DNA from: Gallionella sp.
GTDB lineage: Bacteria > Pseudomonadota > Gammaproteobacteria > Burkholderiales > Gallionellaceae
Assembly: GCA_022340615.1 (NCBI GenBank)
Contig: JAJDNO010000028.1
Coordinates: forward strand, 1-34,985
Direction of reading: 5' to 3'
Length of the DNA stretch: 34,985 bases
Shown piece by piece: positions 9,717-18,312 of this stretch; position 1 is the stretch's first letter; each line of letters begins with the position of its first letter. A program made the position numbers and the translations under genes. The notes under the pieces were generated by a model. It searched no databases. It saw only the letters and a list, made by a program, of their open reading frames with translations, and had not been told where the DNA came from.

Positions 9717-10331
9717 ATGCTGGAAGTCAGCAATCTTGCTTGTAGTCGAGGCGATCATCGTTTGTTTTCCGGGTTGAATTTTCAGCTGCATCTCGGGCAG
9801 ATCATGCAAGTTCAAGGCGCCAACGGCAGCGGGAAAACCAGTCTGTTGCGGACCTTGTGCGGTTTCCTGATGCAGGACGAGGGTGAGATTGCCTGGCGCG
9901 GGCAGAAGATACGCGACCTGGCGGAAGATTACCACGGCGAGATACTGTACCTCGGCCATCTGAATGCGATAAAAGATGAACTGAGCGCGCTGGAAAATTT
10001 GCGCATCTCGGCAGGATTATCGGGGGTTGAATTAGAAGAAAAAGAAGCGTTGGCCGCTTTGCGGCGTTTGGGCCTGCGCGGACGGGAGATGCTGCCGACC
10101 AAAGTTCTGTCGCAAGGCCAGCGGCGGCGAGTCGCGCTGGCGAGATTGCTGGTCAGCGATGCCATATTGTGGATACTCGACGAACCTTTGACCGCACTTG
10201 ATGTCGGAGCCGTGGCGTTGATACAGGAACTGATTGCAGAACATCTGGCTCGCCAGGGGATGGTGATTTTTACCACCCATCAGCCGCTGCATGTTGAGGC
10301 GATGGAAATGCGGATTTTATCCCTGTCATGA
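9717..10331 (+). CDS. ccmA: Haem exporter ABC ATP-binding protein CcmA
   Basis: CcmA is the ATPase of the CcmABCD complex that releases holo-CcmE for System I cytochrome c maturation, acting at the cytoplasmic face of the membrane. The 204-residue protein has Walker A GANGSGKTS (about 36-44), the ABC signature LSQGQRRRVALARLL and Walker B with the catalytic Glu in LWILDEPLTALD. The frame is open upstream to 9609, but ATG 9717 gives the usual N-terminus MLEVSNLACSRG. The stop overlaps the ccmB start by 4 bp (ATGA). Confidence 0.95.
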   Translation: MLEVSNLACSRGDHRLFSGLNFQLHLGQIMQVQGANGSGKTSLLRTLCGFLMQDEGEIAWRGQKIRDLAEDYHGEILYLGHLNAIKDELSALENLRISAGLSGVELEEKEALAALRRLGLRGREMLPTKVLSQGQRRRVALARLLVSDAILWILDEPLTALDVGAVALIQELIAEHLARQGMVIFTTHQPLHVEAMEMRILSLS

Positions 10332-11011
10332 AAAAATCCGGCCTGCTCGACCTGCTGCTGCTGGTGATCAGGCGCGATCTGGTGCTGGCGATGCGTCGCC
10401 GCGCGGATGTACTGACAACGCTGATTTTTTTCGTGATGGTGGTCAGTCTGTTTCCAATGGGTGTTGGCCCGGAAATGGACATGTTGCGCAAGATGGCGGC
10501 GGGGGTGTTGTGGGTGGCGGCGTTGCTGGCCTCTATGCTGTCGCTGGGGCGCCTGTTTTCTGCAGACTATCTGGACGGAACGCTGGAACAGATGATGCTG
10601 GCACCGCAGTCGTTGTCCGTGCTGGTGCTGGGCAAGATGGTGGCGCACTGGATGTCCTCGGGGCTGCCGCTGGTGCTGATGGCGCCGGTGCTGGGTTTGC
10701 AGTTCGATATGTCGATTAAGGCATTGGGCGTACTGATGGTCACCCTGCTGCTGGGAACGCCGGTGCTGAGCATGATCGGGGCAATCGGCGCTGCGCTGAC
10801 CCTGGGTCTGCGCGGCGGAGGTGTTTTGTTGTCGCTGCTGGTGCTGCCGCTGTGTATTCCGGTGCTGATATTCGGCACCGGCGCAGTCGGGGCCGTAACA
10901 GCCGGGCTGAGTTTTGCGCCCCATTTGTCGTTGCTGGGCGCGGTGCTGATACTGGCCGTGGTATTTACGCCGTGGGTGACCGCACAGGCATTGCGTATTT
11001 CGATGGAGTGA
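10328..11011 (+). CDS. ccmB: Haem exporter membrane protein CcmB
   Basis: CcmB is the membrane permease partner of CcmA in the CcmABCD complex. The product has 227 residues and about six hydrophobic segments. Family patterns include an N-terminal cytoplasmic stretch, the LFSADYLDGTLEQMMLAPQSL region at about 76-96, and Gly/Leu-rich helices ending in LRISME. The start overlaps the ccmA stop (ATGA), implying coupled translation at fixed stoichiometry. ccmC begins 4 bp after the stop. Confidence 0.95.
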   Translation: MKKSGLLDLLLLVIRRDLVLAMRRRADVLTTLIFFVMVVSLFPMGVGPEMDMLRKMAAGVLWVAALLASMLSLGRLFSADYLDGTLEQMMLAPQSLSVLVLGKMVAHWMSSGLPLVLMAPVLGLQFDMSIKALGVLMVTLLLGTPVLSMIGAIGAALTLGLRGGGVLLSLLVLPLCIPVLIFGTGAVGAVTAGLSFAPHLSLLGAVLILAVVFTPWVTAQALRISME

Positions 11012-11015
11012 TGAT

Positions 11016-11753
11016 TTGACGATCAACTGGTTCAAATATGCCTCACCCACAAGCTTTTACGGCTTGGCCGGTAAGATGATTCCGTGGTTTGCGATACCGT
11101 CCGCGATCCTGTTCGTGGTCGGAATGTACATGGGTTTCTTCGTCGCGCCTGTTGACGCACAGCAGGGCGAGTTCTATCGCATCATGTTCATCCATGTGCC
11201 GACCGCCATCCTGTCGATGTTCTTCTACCTGGTCATGGCGGGCTATGCCGCGCTCGGCCTGATCTTCAACACCCGCCTGTCTGCGATGATGGCCAGCGCG
11301 ATCGCGCCGACCGGAGCGCTGTTTACGCTGATTTCGCTATGGACCGGCGCTCTGTGGGGCAAGCCGATGTGGGGCACCTGGTGGATCTGGGATGCGCGCA
11401 TGACGTCGCAGCTCATCCTGCTGTTCCTGTACCTGGGCTTTATCGCACTGCACGCCTCGATCGACGAACCGCGCCGCGCGGACCGCGCCGCGGCATTGCT
11501 GGCTATCGTCGGGTCGGTAAACGTGCCGATCATCTATTTCTCGGTGAAATGGTGGAATACCCTGCATCAGGGATCGACGATCAAATTCAGCGGCACCAGC
11601 ATGCAGATCACCATGCAGCATACCCTGCTCACGATGACGATTGCCTGCTGGTTCTATGCGATCGCGGTCGTATTGTCCCGGGTGCGCAGCATCATCCTTG
11701 AGCGCGAACGCAAGACCGACTGGATAAGCGAATTGCCGGAGATGCGGTCATGA
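11016..11753 (+). CDS. ccmC: Haem-handling membrane protein CcmC
   Basis: CcmC presents haem to the chaperone CcmE. The 245-residue protein has six predicted membrane segments and the haem-handling WWD motif from Trp119 (WGTWWIWDARMTSQLILL). Conserved periplasmic histidines lie on both sides, in FIHVPTA and MQHTLLTM. The start is TTG 11016, supported by GGAG at 11005-11008 and an N-terminus (TINWFKYASP) like that of related proteins. A later Met would remove conserved residues. The stop overlaps ccmD by 4 bp. Confidence 0.95.
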   Translation: MTINWFKYASPTSFYGLAGKMIPWFAIPSAILFVVGMYMGFFVAPVDAQQGEFYRIMFIHVPTAILSMFFYLVMAGYAALGLIFNTRLSAMMASAIAPTGALFTLISLWTGALWGKPMWGTWWIWDARMTSQLILLFLYLGFIALHASIDEPRRADRAAALLAIVGSVNVPIIYFSVKWWNTLHQGSTIKFSGTSMQITMQHTLLTMTIACWFYAIAVVLSRVRSIILERERKTDWISELPEMRS

Positions 11754-11917
11754 ACATTCTGGTATGGATGAAGGCGAACCCGCTTACCTATGTCTGGATA
11801 GGCTCGTACATGTTCGCGTTGATTGTTTTTGCGATCGAAATCGTGCTGGTCGTACGCAAGCGGAAAACAACTTTGCACCAGGTTCGCCTGATGCGTGATG
11901 CAGGAGATGAAGAATAA
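11750..11917 (+). CDS. ccmD: Haem exporter accessory protein CcmD (55 aa)
   Basis: This small gene fills the space between ccmC and ccmE exactly. ATG 11750 overlaps the ccmC stop and TAA 11915-11917 abuts the ccmE ATG. The 55-residue product starts MNILVWMKANPLTYVWIGSY, has one membrane helix (about 16-35) and a basic cytoplasmic tail (VRKRKTT), then an acidic end (AGDEE). This is the standard CcmD layout. CcmD holds CcmE in the CcmABC complex and is needed for holo-CcmE release. Assignment rests on size, topology and position, since CcmD sequences are weakly conserved. Confidence 0.93.
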   Translation: MNILVWMKANPLTYVWIGSYMFALIVFAIEIVLVVRKRKTTLHQVRLMRDAGDEE

Positions 11918-12430
11918 ATGAAACCGCGCCACAAAAGATTTGCATTTATCGCCGTTGCCCTTGCTGCAGTCGGGCTGGCGGTGGGCCTGGTGCTTTATGC
12001 GCTGAGGGGTAATGTGAATCTGTATTTCACCCCCACCCAGGTGTTCGACAAACAGGTTCCGAAGGGCCGCAGCTTCCGTATCGGCGGGCTGGTCGAAAAG
12101 GGCAGCGTCAAACGCGAGTCGGACGGATTGACGACAAATTTCGTTATTACCGACATGTATAAGGAAATCCCCGTCGTGTACAAAGGCATCCTTCCGGACC
12201 TGTTCAAGGAAGGCAAGGGTGTGGTTGCCGAGGGCAAGATGGGGGCGGGCGGCGTGATGGTTGCGGAACAGGTGCTCGCCAAACATGATGAAAACTATAT
12301 GCCGCCCGAAGCGGCCGATGCGCTGAAAAAGGCCAAGGCAATGGAGGCGGCCGATGCGCTGAAAAAGGGCGGGGCCGCCAATACGGCCGAGACAGTTGCC
12401 ATTCCGAACAACGCTCCTGTTGCTCAATAA
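11918..12430 (+). CDS. ccmE: Periplasmic haem chaperone CcmE
   Basis: CcmE carries haem covalently from CcmC to CcmF. The 170-residue protein has one N-terminal membrane anchor (about 8-28) and an OB-fold periplasmic domain. The haem-binding histidine is His123 in VLAKHDENYMPPE, with the conserved Tyr127 after it. The C-terminal tail is low in complexity and carries a duplicated AADALKK peptide encoded by two 22-bp direct repeats (12311-12332 and 12347-12368). The start abuts the ccmD stop; ccmF follows after 18 bp. Confidence 0.96.
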   Translation: MKPRHKRFAFIAVALAAVGLAVGLVLYALRGNVNLYFTPTQVFDKQVPKGRSFRIGGLVEKGSVKRESDGLTTNFVITDMYKEIPVVYKGILPDLFKEGKGVVAEGKMGAGGVMVAEQVLAKHDENYMPPEAADALKKAKAMEAADALKKGGAANTAETVAIPNNAPVAQ

Positions 12431-12448
12431 TTACCTGAGGGGTTAGAC

Positions 12449-14452
12449 ATGATTCCAGAACTTGGCCATTTTTCGTTAATCATCGCATTGTTCCTGGCAA
12501 TGGCGCTTGGCGTGCTTCCGATACTGGGTGCCGCGCGCAACAACAGGGCATTGATGAGCCTGGCGCGCCCGCTGGCGACAGGGCAATTCGTGTTCATCGT
12601 GCTGGCTTTTGCGGCCCTTGCCTATTCCTTCCTGCACAATGATTTCTCGGTGCTGTATGTCGCTGAGCATTCCAATTCGCAATTGCCGCTGCACTACCGA
12701 TTTGCCGCGATCTGGGGCGGCCATGAAGGTTCGCTGCTGCTGTGGGTGACCATGCTGTCGATCTGGGGGGTCGTGGTAGCAACATTCAGCAGGCACCTCC
12801 CGGAGGAAATGGTCGCGCGCGTGCTGGGCGTGATGGGATTGATTGCGGTCGGCTTCCTTCTTTTCATGCTGCTCACCTCGAATCCGTTCGCGCGCCTGTT
12901 CCCTGCTGCGACAGATGGACAGGAGCTTAATCCGTTGCTGCAGGATCCCGGGCTGGTGATCCATCCGCCGATGCTGTACATGGGCTATGTGGGATTCTCG
13001 GTCGCGTTCTCGTTCGCGATTGCAGCATTGCTGGGCGGCAAGCTGGATGCCACCTGGGCGCGCTGGTCGCGTCCCTGGACCACCGTTGCCTGGGTATTCC
13101 TGACCTGCGGCGTGATGCTGGGCAGCTGGTGGGCATACTATGAACTCGGCTGGGGCGGCTGGTGGTTCTGGGATCCGGTCGAAAACGCTTCGTTCATGCC
13201 GTGGCTGGTCGGCACGGCGCTGATCCATTCGCTGGCCGTCACCGAAAAGCGCGGCGCGTTCAAGAGCTGGACGGTGCTGCTCGCGATCGCCGCATTCTCG
13301 CTCAGCCTGCTCGGTACCTTCCTGGTGCGTTCCGGCGTGCTGACATCGGTGCACTCTTTTGCGACCGATCCCAAGCGCGGCGTGTTCATCCTGGCCTTCC
13401 TGGTGATCGTGATCGGTTCATCGCTGCTGCTGTTCGCGTGGCGCGCGCCGAAGATCGGGCTGGGCGGAAAGTTCGATATCGTTTCGCGCGAATCGATGCT
13501 GCTCGCGAACAACGTGCTGCTGTCGGTCGCCTCCGCTTCGGTGTTCATCGGCACCCTCTATCCGCTGTTCATGGATGCGCTGGGTCTGGGCAAGCTGTCG
13601 GTTGGGCCACCCTATTTCGAGGCCGTGTTTGTTCCGTTGATGACGCTGACCATCCTGATCATGGGCCTCGGCGCATTGGCGCGCTGGAAACAGTCCAGCG
13701 TTCCCGAACTGTTCCGGCGCGTGCGCTGGGGATTCGTTGCGGCGGCGGTGCTGGCCATAACGGTGCCGCTGATTTTCAGGCACTGGACGCCCATGATTGC
13801 ACTGGGTTTGCTGCTGTCTTTCTGGGTGGTCGCATCGCTGCTGGTGAGCCTGCAGCAGCGCTGGGGCGGGCCGGGCCCGTTCATGCAGCGCGTGCGCAGC
13901 CAGAGTCTGAGCTACTACGGCATGCAGCTCGCGCATCTTGGCGTGGCGGTGTTCATCATCGGCGTGACCGTGGTGAAGGGTTATGAAACCGAGCGCGACG
14001 TGCGCATGAACGTCGGCGACACGGTCGATTCCGGGGGCTACATATTCCGGTTCGACGGCGTGAACCACGTTAACGGCCCGAACTACACCGCCGAGCAGGC
14101 GCACTTCACCGTCACCAAGGATGGCAGCCTGGTCACCGTGATGCGGCCGCAGAAACGCCACTACAACGCATCCGGCATGCCAATGACGGAAGCGGCGATC
14201 GACACCGGCATCTTCCGCGACCTTTATGTCTCTATGGGCGAACCGATTCCGGATTCGCAGGGCGCCTGGTCAATGCGTGTCTACTACAAGCCGTTTGTGG
14301 TCTGGATCTGGGGCGGCTGCCTGTTGATGGCAATGGGCGGCGCGCTGGCGATCAGTGACCGCCGCTACCGTATCCACAGCAGGAAGGCTGCGCGCATCAG
14401 CGCAGGCAGCCTGCCTGTCGGCGGCAGCATCGTAACAGGCGGCGCATCATGA
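12449..14452 (+). CDS. ccmF: Cytochrome c haem lyase subunit CcmF
   Basis: CcmF is the large membrane subunit of the haem lyase that transfers haem from CcmE to apocytochromes. The 667-residue protein has many membrane segments, the WWD domain from Trp235 (WGGWWFWDPVENASFMPWL) and family stretches such as WGGHEGSLLLW, HPPMLYMGYVG and LGTFLVRSGVLTSVHSFA. A large C-terminal periplasmic part is followed by a last helix (VWIWGGCLLMAMGGALA). The Shine-Dalgarno region GAGGGG precedes ATG 12449. The stop overlaps ccmG by 4 bp. Confidence 0.97.
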   Translation: MIPELGHFSLIIALFLAMALGVLPILGAARNNRALMSLARPLATGQFVFIVLAFAALAYSFLHNDFSVLYVAEHSNSQLPLHYRFAAIWGGHEGSLLLWVTMLSIWGVVVATFSRHLPEEMVARVLGVMGLIAVGFLLFMLLTSNPFARLFPAATDGQELNPLLQDPGLVIHPPMLYMGYVGFSVAFSFAIAALLGGKLDATWARWSRPWTTVAWVFLTCGVMLGSWWAYYELGWGGWWFWDPVENASFMPWLVGTALIHSLAVTEKRGAFKSWTVLLAIAAFSLSLLGTFLVRSGVLTSVHSFATDPKRGVFILAFLVIVIGSSLLLFAWRAPKIGLGGKFDIVSRESMLLANNVLLSVASASVFIGTLYPLFMDALGLGKLSVGPPYFEAVFVPLMTLTILIMGLGALARWKQSSVPELFRRVRWGFVAAAVLAITVPLIFRHWTPMIALGLLLSFWVVASLLVSLQQRWGGPGPFMQRVRSQSLSYYGMQLAHLGVAVFIIGVTVVKGYETERDVRMNVGDTVDSGGYIFRFDGVNHVNGPNYTAEQAHFTVTKDGSLVTVMRPQKRHYNASGMPMTEAAIDTGIFRDLYVSMGEPIPDSQGAWSMRVYYKPFVVWIWGGCLLMAMGGALAISDRRYRIHSRKAARISAGSLPVGGSIVTGGAS

Positions 14453-14973
14453 CGCGCTTCTGGCCATTCCTTGCCTTTGTGGTGCTGGTGATTTTCCTGT
14501 ACATCGGACTGGGGCTGGATCCGCACGAAATTCCCTCGCCGCTGATCAACAAGCCTGCGCCGGCATTCACGCTGCCGCAGCTGTACAACCCTGCCAAACA
14601 GTTCTCGTCTGAGGATATGAAGGGCAAGGTCTGGCTGCTCAACGTGTGGGCTTCCTGGTGCGTTTCGTGCCGCGAGGAACATCCGGTGCTGATGGAATTG
14701 TCGCAGCAGCACATCGTGCCGATCTACGGCCTGGACTACAAGGACAAGAACCCGGACGGCGAGGCGTGGCTGCGCGAAGGCGGCGATCCTTACACCCTGG
14801 TTGTCACCGATGCCAACGGGCGCGTCGGGATCGATTTTGGCGTGTATGGCGTGCCCGAATCCTACGTGATCGACAAGCAGGGCGTGATTCGCTACAAGCA
14901 GATCGGCGCGATCACCCATGAAAACCTGCAACAAAAAATCCTTCCATTGATTGCGGAGCTGCAGTCGAAATGA
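14449..14973 (+). CDS. ccmG: Thiol:disulfide oxidoreductase CcmG (DsbE family)
   Basis: CcmG is a membrane-tethered thioredoxin-fold protein that reduces the CXXCH cysteines of apocytochromes and CcmH. The 174-residue product has an N-terminal anchor (about 4-22), the DsbE signature PAPAFTLPQL and the redox motif WASWCVSCREEHP with Cys71 and Cys74. Near the end, GVPESYVIDKQG provides the cis-Pro loop region. Start and stop both overlap neighbouring ccm genes (ATGA), so it is translated within the operon. Confidence 0.96.
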   Translation: MTRFWPFLAFVVLVIFLYIGLGLDPHEIPSPLINKPAPAFTLPQLYNPAKQFSSEDMKGKVWLLNVWASWCVSCREEHPVLMELSQQHIVPIYGLDYKDKNPDGEAWLREGGDPYTLVVTDANGRVGIDFGVYGVPESYVIDKQGVIRYKQIGAITHENLQQKILPLIAELQSK

Positions 14974-15437
14974 AATATCTATTCATAATACTGATCGCCC
15001 TGTTGCCGACACTGGCCTATGCCGGACAGGCGAAAGACCTGGCAGAAGACCCGGTACTTGAACAGCGCATGGTCCACCTGGCGAAAAACCTGCGTTGCCT
15101 GGTTTGCCAGAACGAATCGCTGGCCAGTTCGCGCGCCGACCTGGCCAAGGATCTGCGCCAGGAAGTGCGCGAAAAAATGAAACAGGGCATGACCGACCAG
15201 CAGATCATCGATTTCCTGGTTTCGAAGTATGGCGACTTCGTGCTGTTCGACCCGCCGATGCAGCGCAATACCATACTGCTCTGGTACGGCCCGTTTGCGT
15301 TGCTGCTGATCGGCCTGGCCGGTCTGGTTTACCAGCTGCGCAAACGCAGGAAAGCAGTCCCCGAAGTTCACCTGTCCGACGAAGAAGCGCAACGCGCAGC
15401 CGCTTTGCTAAACGAACCGAAAGAACCACAAAAATGA
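14970..15437 (+). CDS. ccmH: Cytochrome c maturation protein CcmH (CcmH/CycL/NrfF)
   Basis: CcmH is a periplasmic thioredox-active component of the haem lyase. The 155-residue protein has a signal peptide (MKYLFIILIALLPTLAYA), the defining LRCLVCQNES motif with Cys43 and Cys46, and a C-terminal membrane helix (about 108-128) with a basic tail. It lacks the TPR domain found in the E. coli fusion protein; that part is the separate next gene, ccmI. Overlaps of 4 bp occur at both ends. Confidence 0.96.
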   Translation: MKYLFIILIALLPTLAYAGQAKDLAEDPVLEQRMVHLAKNLRCLVCQNESLASSRADLAKDLRQEVREKMKQGMTDQQIIDFLVSKYGDFVLFDPPMQRNTILLWYGPFALLLIGLAGLVYQLRKRRKAVPEVHLSDEEAQRAAALLNEPKEPQK

Positions 15438-16690
15438 TTTTATTCTGGATACTCTGCGCGGCGCTGTTGCTGGTCGCAGTACTTTTTATTGCGTTGCCGT
15501 TGTGGCGCAAGTCTTCGTCGCCTGATGAAGTGTTGCGGGATGCGGCGAACCTGGAGATTCTGCGCGACCAGGCTTCGGAGCTCGAAGTTGATCTGAACAA
15601 TGGCCTGCTGACACAGGAAGCATACGACCAGGGCCGGACCGAATTGGAGTCCCGTCTGCTGGAAGAGGTCAAGGTCACCGAACAGCCTGTCGCAAAACCG
15701 CAGCGCAACCCTTCCAAGGTGCTTGCTGTCGCGCTGGCGGTGTTGCTGCCGGTGGTCAGCGTGTCGCTGTATCTGACCCTGGGCGATCCCGATGCGGTGA
15801 CGCCGCAGGACATGATTGTGGCCGACGCCGAAGGTGTGATTCATTCCCCGAAAGCGCTGCACAAACTCGAAGACAAGGTAAAACGCGGTTCCAAGGATCC
15901 GAGCGACTGGTGGATGCTGGCGCGCACCTACACCGAACAGAAGCGCTTCTCGGATGCGTCCAATGCCTACGCGCATCTGGTGGTGCTGGTTCCGAACGAG
16001 GCGCAGTTGTGGGCAAATTATGCCGACGTCTATGCGATGGCGAACGGGCAGACGCTGCAGAATGACGAAGTGTCCAAGATGATCAGCAAATCTCTGGAAC
16101 TGGACCCCAACAACAATACCGCGCTCGCGCTGGCCGGTTCGGCCGGGATGGAGCGGGGTGATTACGTTACCGCGATGAAACACTGGCAAACCCTGATTGA
16201 CCAGCTCGGCCCCGGTTCTCAGGATGCAAAGCCATACATCCTCGGCCTCAAGCGCGCGGCCGAACTGCTCGTCAAGCAGCCCGGCGGCAAAAAATTGCTT
16301 CAGCAACTCGCGGCGGGCAGGGCATCTGCAAAATCGGCGCTGACGGCATCCGCCATTACCGGCAAGGTTACGCTGAGCAAGGCGCTGGCGGGCAAGGTTT
16401 CACCCGACGATACCGTGTTCATACTCGCACGCGCCGCCCAGGGTCCGGTAATGCCTCTCGCGGTGATGCGCAAAAAGGTCAAGGATCTGCCGCTGAAATT
16501 CACGCTGGACGACAGCATGGCGATGCAGCCGCAACTGAAGCTGTCCGGCTATTCCAAGGTTGTGGTGGTGGCGCGTGTGTCGAAGTCCGGTTCGCCGATG
16601 GCGCAGACCGGCGATCTGCAGGGCATTACTTCAACCATCAAGCCGGGCACCAAAGGCCTGGACATCGTGATCAACAGCGTGATGCCGTAA
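15434..16690 (+). CDS. ccmI: Apocytochrome chaperone CcmI (CycH), TPR protein
   Basis: CcmI binds the C-terminus of apocytochromes c and hands them to CcmFH. The 418-residue product starts at ATG 15434, overlapping the ccmH stop by 4 bp; an open frame upstream to 15095 is only a shadow of ccmH. Two membrane helices (about 2-22 and 95-117) flank a short cytoplasmic loop with the family pattern LEILRDQASELEVDLNNG. Periplasmic TPR-like repeats follow (DWWMLARTY, AYAHLVVLVPNEAQLWANYADV, SLELDPNNNTALALAG), then a C-terminal beta-rich domain. It is the last gene of the operon, ahead of a terminator. Confidence 0.94.
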   Translation: MILFWILCAALLLVAVLFIALPLWRKSSSPDEVLRDAANLEILRDQASELEVDLNNGLLTQEAYDQGRTELESRLLEEVKVTEQPVAKPQRNPSKVLAVALAVLLPVVSVSLYLTLGDPDAVTPQDMIVADAEGVIHSPKALHKLEDKVKRGSKDPSDWWMLARTYTEQKRFSDASNAYAHLVVLVPNEAQLWANYADVYAMANGQTLQNDEVSKMISKSLELDPNNNTALALAGSAGMERGDYVTAMKHWQTLIDQLGPGSQDAKPYILGLKRAAELLVKQPGGKKLLQQLAAGRASAKSALTASAITGKVTLSKALAGKVSPDDTVFILARAAQGPVMPLAVMRKKVKDLPLKFTLDDSMAMQPQLKLSGYSKVVVVARVSKSGSPMAQTGDLQGITSTIKPGTKGLDIVINSVMP

Positions 16691-16710
16691 TCGGCGCTAC
16701 GCAGCAACAG

Positions 16711-16747
16711 CGGCATCGGGTCGGGAGTCCCGGTGCCGTTTCTGTTT
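16711..16747 (+). terminator. Probable terminator of the ccm operon
   Basis: CGGCATCGGG and CCCGGTGCCG form a 10-bp stem (one T-G wobble) around an eight-base loop, followed by TTTCTGTTT. The T-tract is interrupted, so termination may be partial. The following 113 bp to the next gene shows nothing clear. Confidence 0.7.
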
Positions 16748-16860
16748 GAGCCGGGGAAAATGCATCGGCAATACGGGCAGCATATGCGATAGCGCAGGGC
16801 AGATATTTATTGTTGCGGAAGAGGGTATAACGCGGCGGTTGCGCCGGCTGGTCGTGCGGC

Positions 16861-17676
16861 TTATTGCTTTTGCTTCTTTATCGCGTACATGTTGGCATCG
16901 GCATCTTGCATGATTTCATCCGTGGTTCTCGATTTTCCGGTAGCGGTTGTATGTCCGATGGACAACGATATCTCCCAGCCCTGCTCCTTGAAGACCTTTT
17001 CAGATGCCGCCCTGATTCGCTTGACCAGTATGTCGCAAACATACTCATCCGTTTCGGTGAACAGCAGCACGAACTCGTCGCCGCCGATGCGCGCCGCAGT
17101 ATCCACACTTCTGGAGTTTTCCCGCAGAATGTGCGCGACGGTCTTGAGGGCCTTGTCGCCGATGTCATGGCCATGTTGGTCGTTCAGTTGCTTGAACTGG
17201 TCTATGTCGATATACAGCAGGGAATAGGGATTTCCGGACCGTTCGCTGCGGAACTGTTCCGCTTCGAAGCGCTCATTGAATTCCAGGCGATTGGCCAGTT
17301 CGGTCAGCGTGTCCTTGCGGGAATATTCCCTTTCACGCCACAGCTTCGTCACCACCCGGCCCAGCACGGTGAACGTGATGCTGCGTGTAAAAATATTCAT
17401 AACGAGCGCGGAAATCGGAAAGCTGGGCCAGATAACTGCCGCTTCCGCACTGCTCCATGCGACCGCAACCAGAACGCCGATGATCGTTGACATCTGGGTA
17501 TCGGAGCGGCGCATCGCCCTGATTGCGCCAATCTGGGCAGCCTGGATGACCGGCAGACAATACAGCACGTCCAGGGAAAAGTATGTCCCGGACTCTTTGT
17601 AATCCAGATAGGTGATAATGAGAATTTCCAGTATGACCAGGAAGGATCGCCAAAGCGTATTTTTTTTAATCGTCAT
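16861..17676 (-). CDS. Membrane-bound diguanylate cyclase (GGDEF)
   Basis: This enzyme should make cyclic di-GMP from GTP. The 271-residue protein has about four hydrophobic segments in residues 8-110, similar to a small membrane sensor, then a GGDEF domain from about 120. The active-site motif GGDEF is intact at 198-202. An allosteric inhibitory site RSVD (189-192) lies five residues upstream, so product inhibition is expected. The metal-binding YIDIDQFK and the NDQHGHDIGD segment are present. The start is ATG 17676; no strong Shine-Dalgarno is seen. It is transcribed alone, convergent with the ccm operon. The signal sensed is unknown. Confidence 0.9.
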   Translation of the reverse strand: MTIKKNTLWRSFLVILEILIITYLDYKESGTYFSLDVLYCLPVIQAAQIGAIRAMRRSDTQMSTIIGVLVAVAWSSAEAAVIWPSFPISALVMNIFTRSITFTVLGRVVTKLWREREYSRKDTLTELANRLEFNERFEAEQFRSERSGNPYSLLYIDIDQFKQLNDQHGHDIGDKALKTVAHILRENSRSVDTAARIGGDEFVLLFTETDEYVCDILVKRIRAASEKVFKEQGWEISLSIGHTTATGKSRTTDEIMQDADANMYAIKKQKQ

Positions 17677-17920
17677 GTTTCAACCGGCCAGTTAATAAAG
17701 TTGCGGCGTCGCACGATCGAATTCGAATTATATTCAATGCCGACCCATTTGATTATATTAACGATCTATTAAAACTATCGGGGCGTTGCTATGATAAACG
17801 AGTTGGGGGTGGTTTGGTGTGGTTTTGGACCCACCGCGAAAAATTATCGATATTCGCGTAACCATGTTGCTGGAATGATCGCAATCCAATAGAACGAAAT
17901 TGCGTTTTGGCGTGGTGATC

Positions 17921-17996
17921 TGGCTCCCCGACCTGGACTCGAACCAGGGACCTGCGGATTAACAGTCCGTCGCTCTACCAACTGAGCTATCAGGGA
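17921..17996 (-). tRNA. tRNA-Asn (anticodon GTT)
   Basis: A 76-nt minus-strand cloverleaf: the acceptor arm TCCCTGA pairs with TCGGGGA (one G-T wobble), the D arm is GCTCAGTTGGTAGAGC, anticodon GTT corresponds to plus-strand AAC at 17961-17963, and the T arm is CCTGGTTCGAGTCCAGG. CCA is encoded. The 244 bp to its left (17677-17920) is AT-rich leader DNA before the diguanylate cyclase and shows no other gene. Confidence 0.97.
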
Positions 17997-18010
17997 ATTA
18001 AGAGGTGCGC

Positions 18011-18039
18011 ATGATAGTGATTTTGCCTTGTCCGGTCAA
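18011..18039 (-). promoter_or_regulatory. Promoter of tRNA-Asn
   Basis: Reading the minus strand, TTGACC (18039-18034) and TATCAT (18016-18011) are separated by 17 bp. The predicted start lies about 7 bases before the tRNA 5' end. Confidence 0.75.
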
Positions 18040-18147
18040 CCTCAATCAGACTTTATGCGTTGAACTCAGGGTTCTGACGGCCAGGGCTTAATCAATCCCC
18101 GGACATTTGCAGCGTATCGCGATCAACTCGGCAATGCGCGGCATGGA

Positions 18148-18222
18148 CACGGGACAGGCAAGGGAGTGAAAATGCAAACAAAGAAAGTACGAAATTGTTA
18201 TTTTGCATACTCCTGGCCCGTG
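18148..18222. other. Imperfect long stem-loop in intergenic DNA
   Basis: The arms CACGGG, GGAGT and ATGCAAA on the left pair in order with TTTGCAT, ACTCC and CCCGTG on the right, separated by small internal loops and a hairpin loop of about 22 nt. It lies in the 316-bp gap between tRNA-Asn and the AsmA-like gene, which contains no ORF of note. It may be a structured leader or a small RNA; no promoter or T-run fixes its role. Confidence 0.35.
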
Positions 18223-18312
18223 CCGGGAAATAGCCGGTTGCTTCATCACGAATCAGGCGTAACAAAATGATTTAATATCTTAATAATATGACGCGATCAG
18301 ATAGAATGAAGC

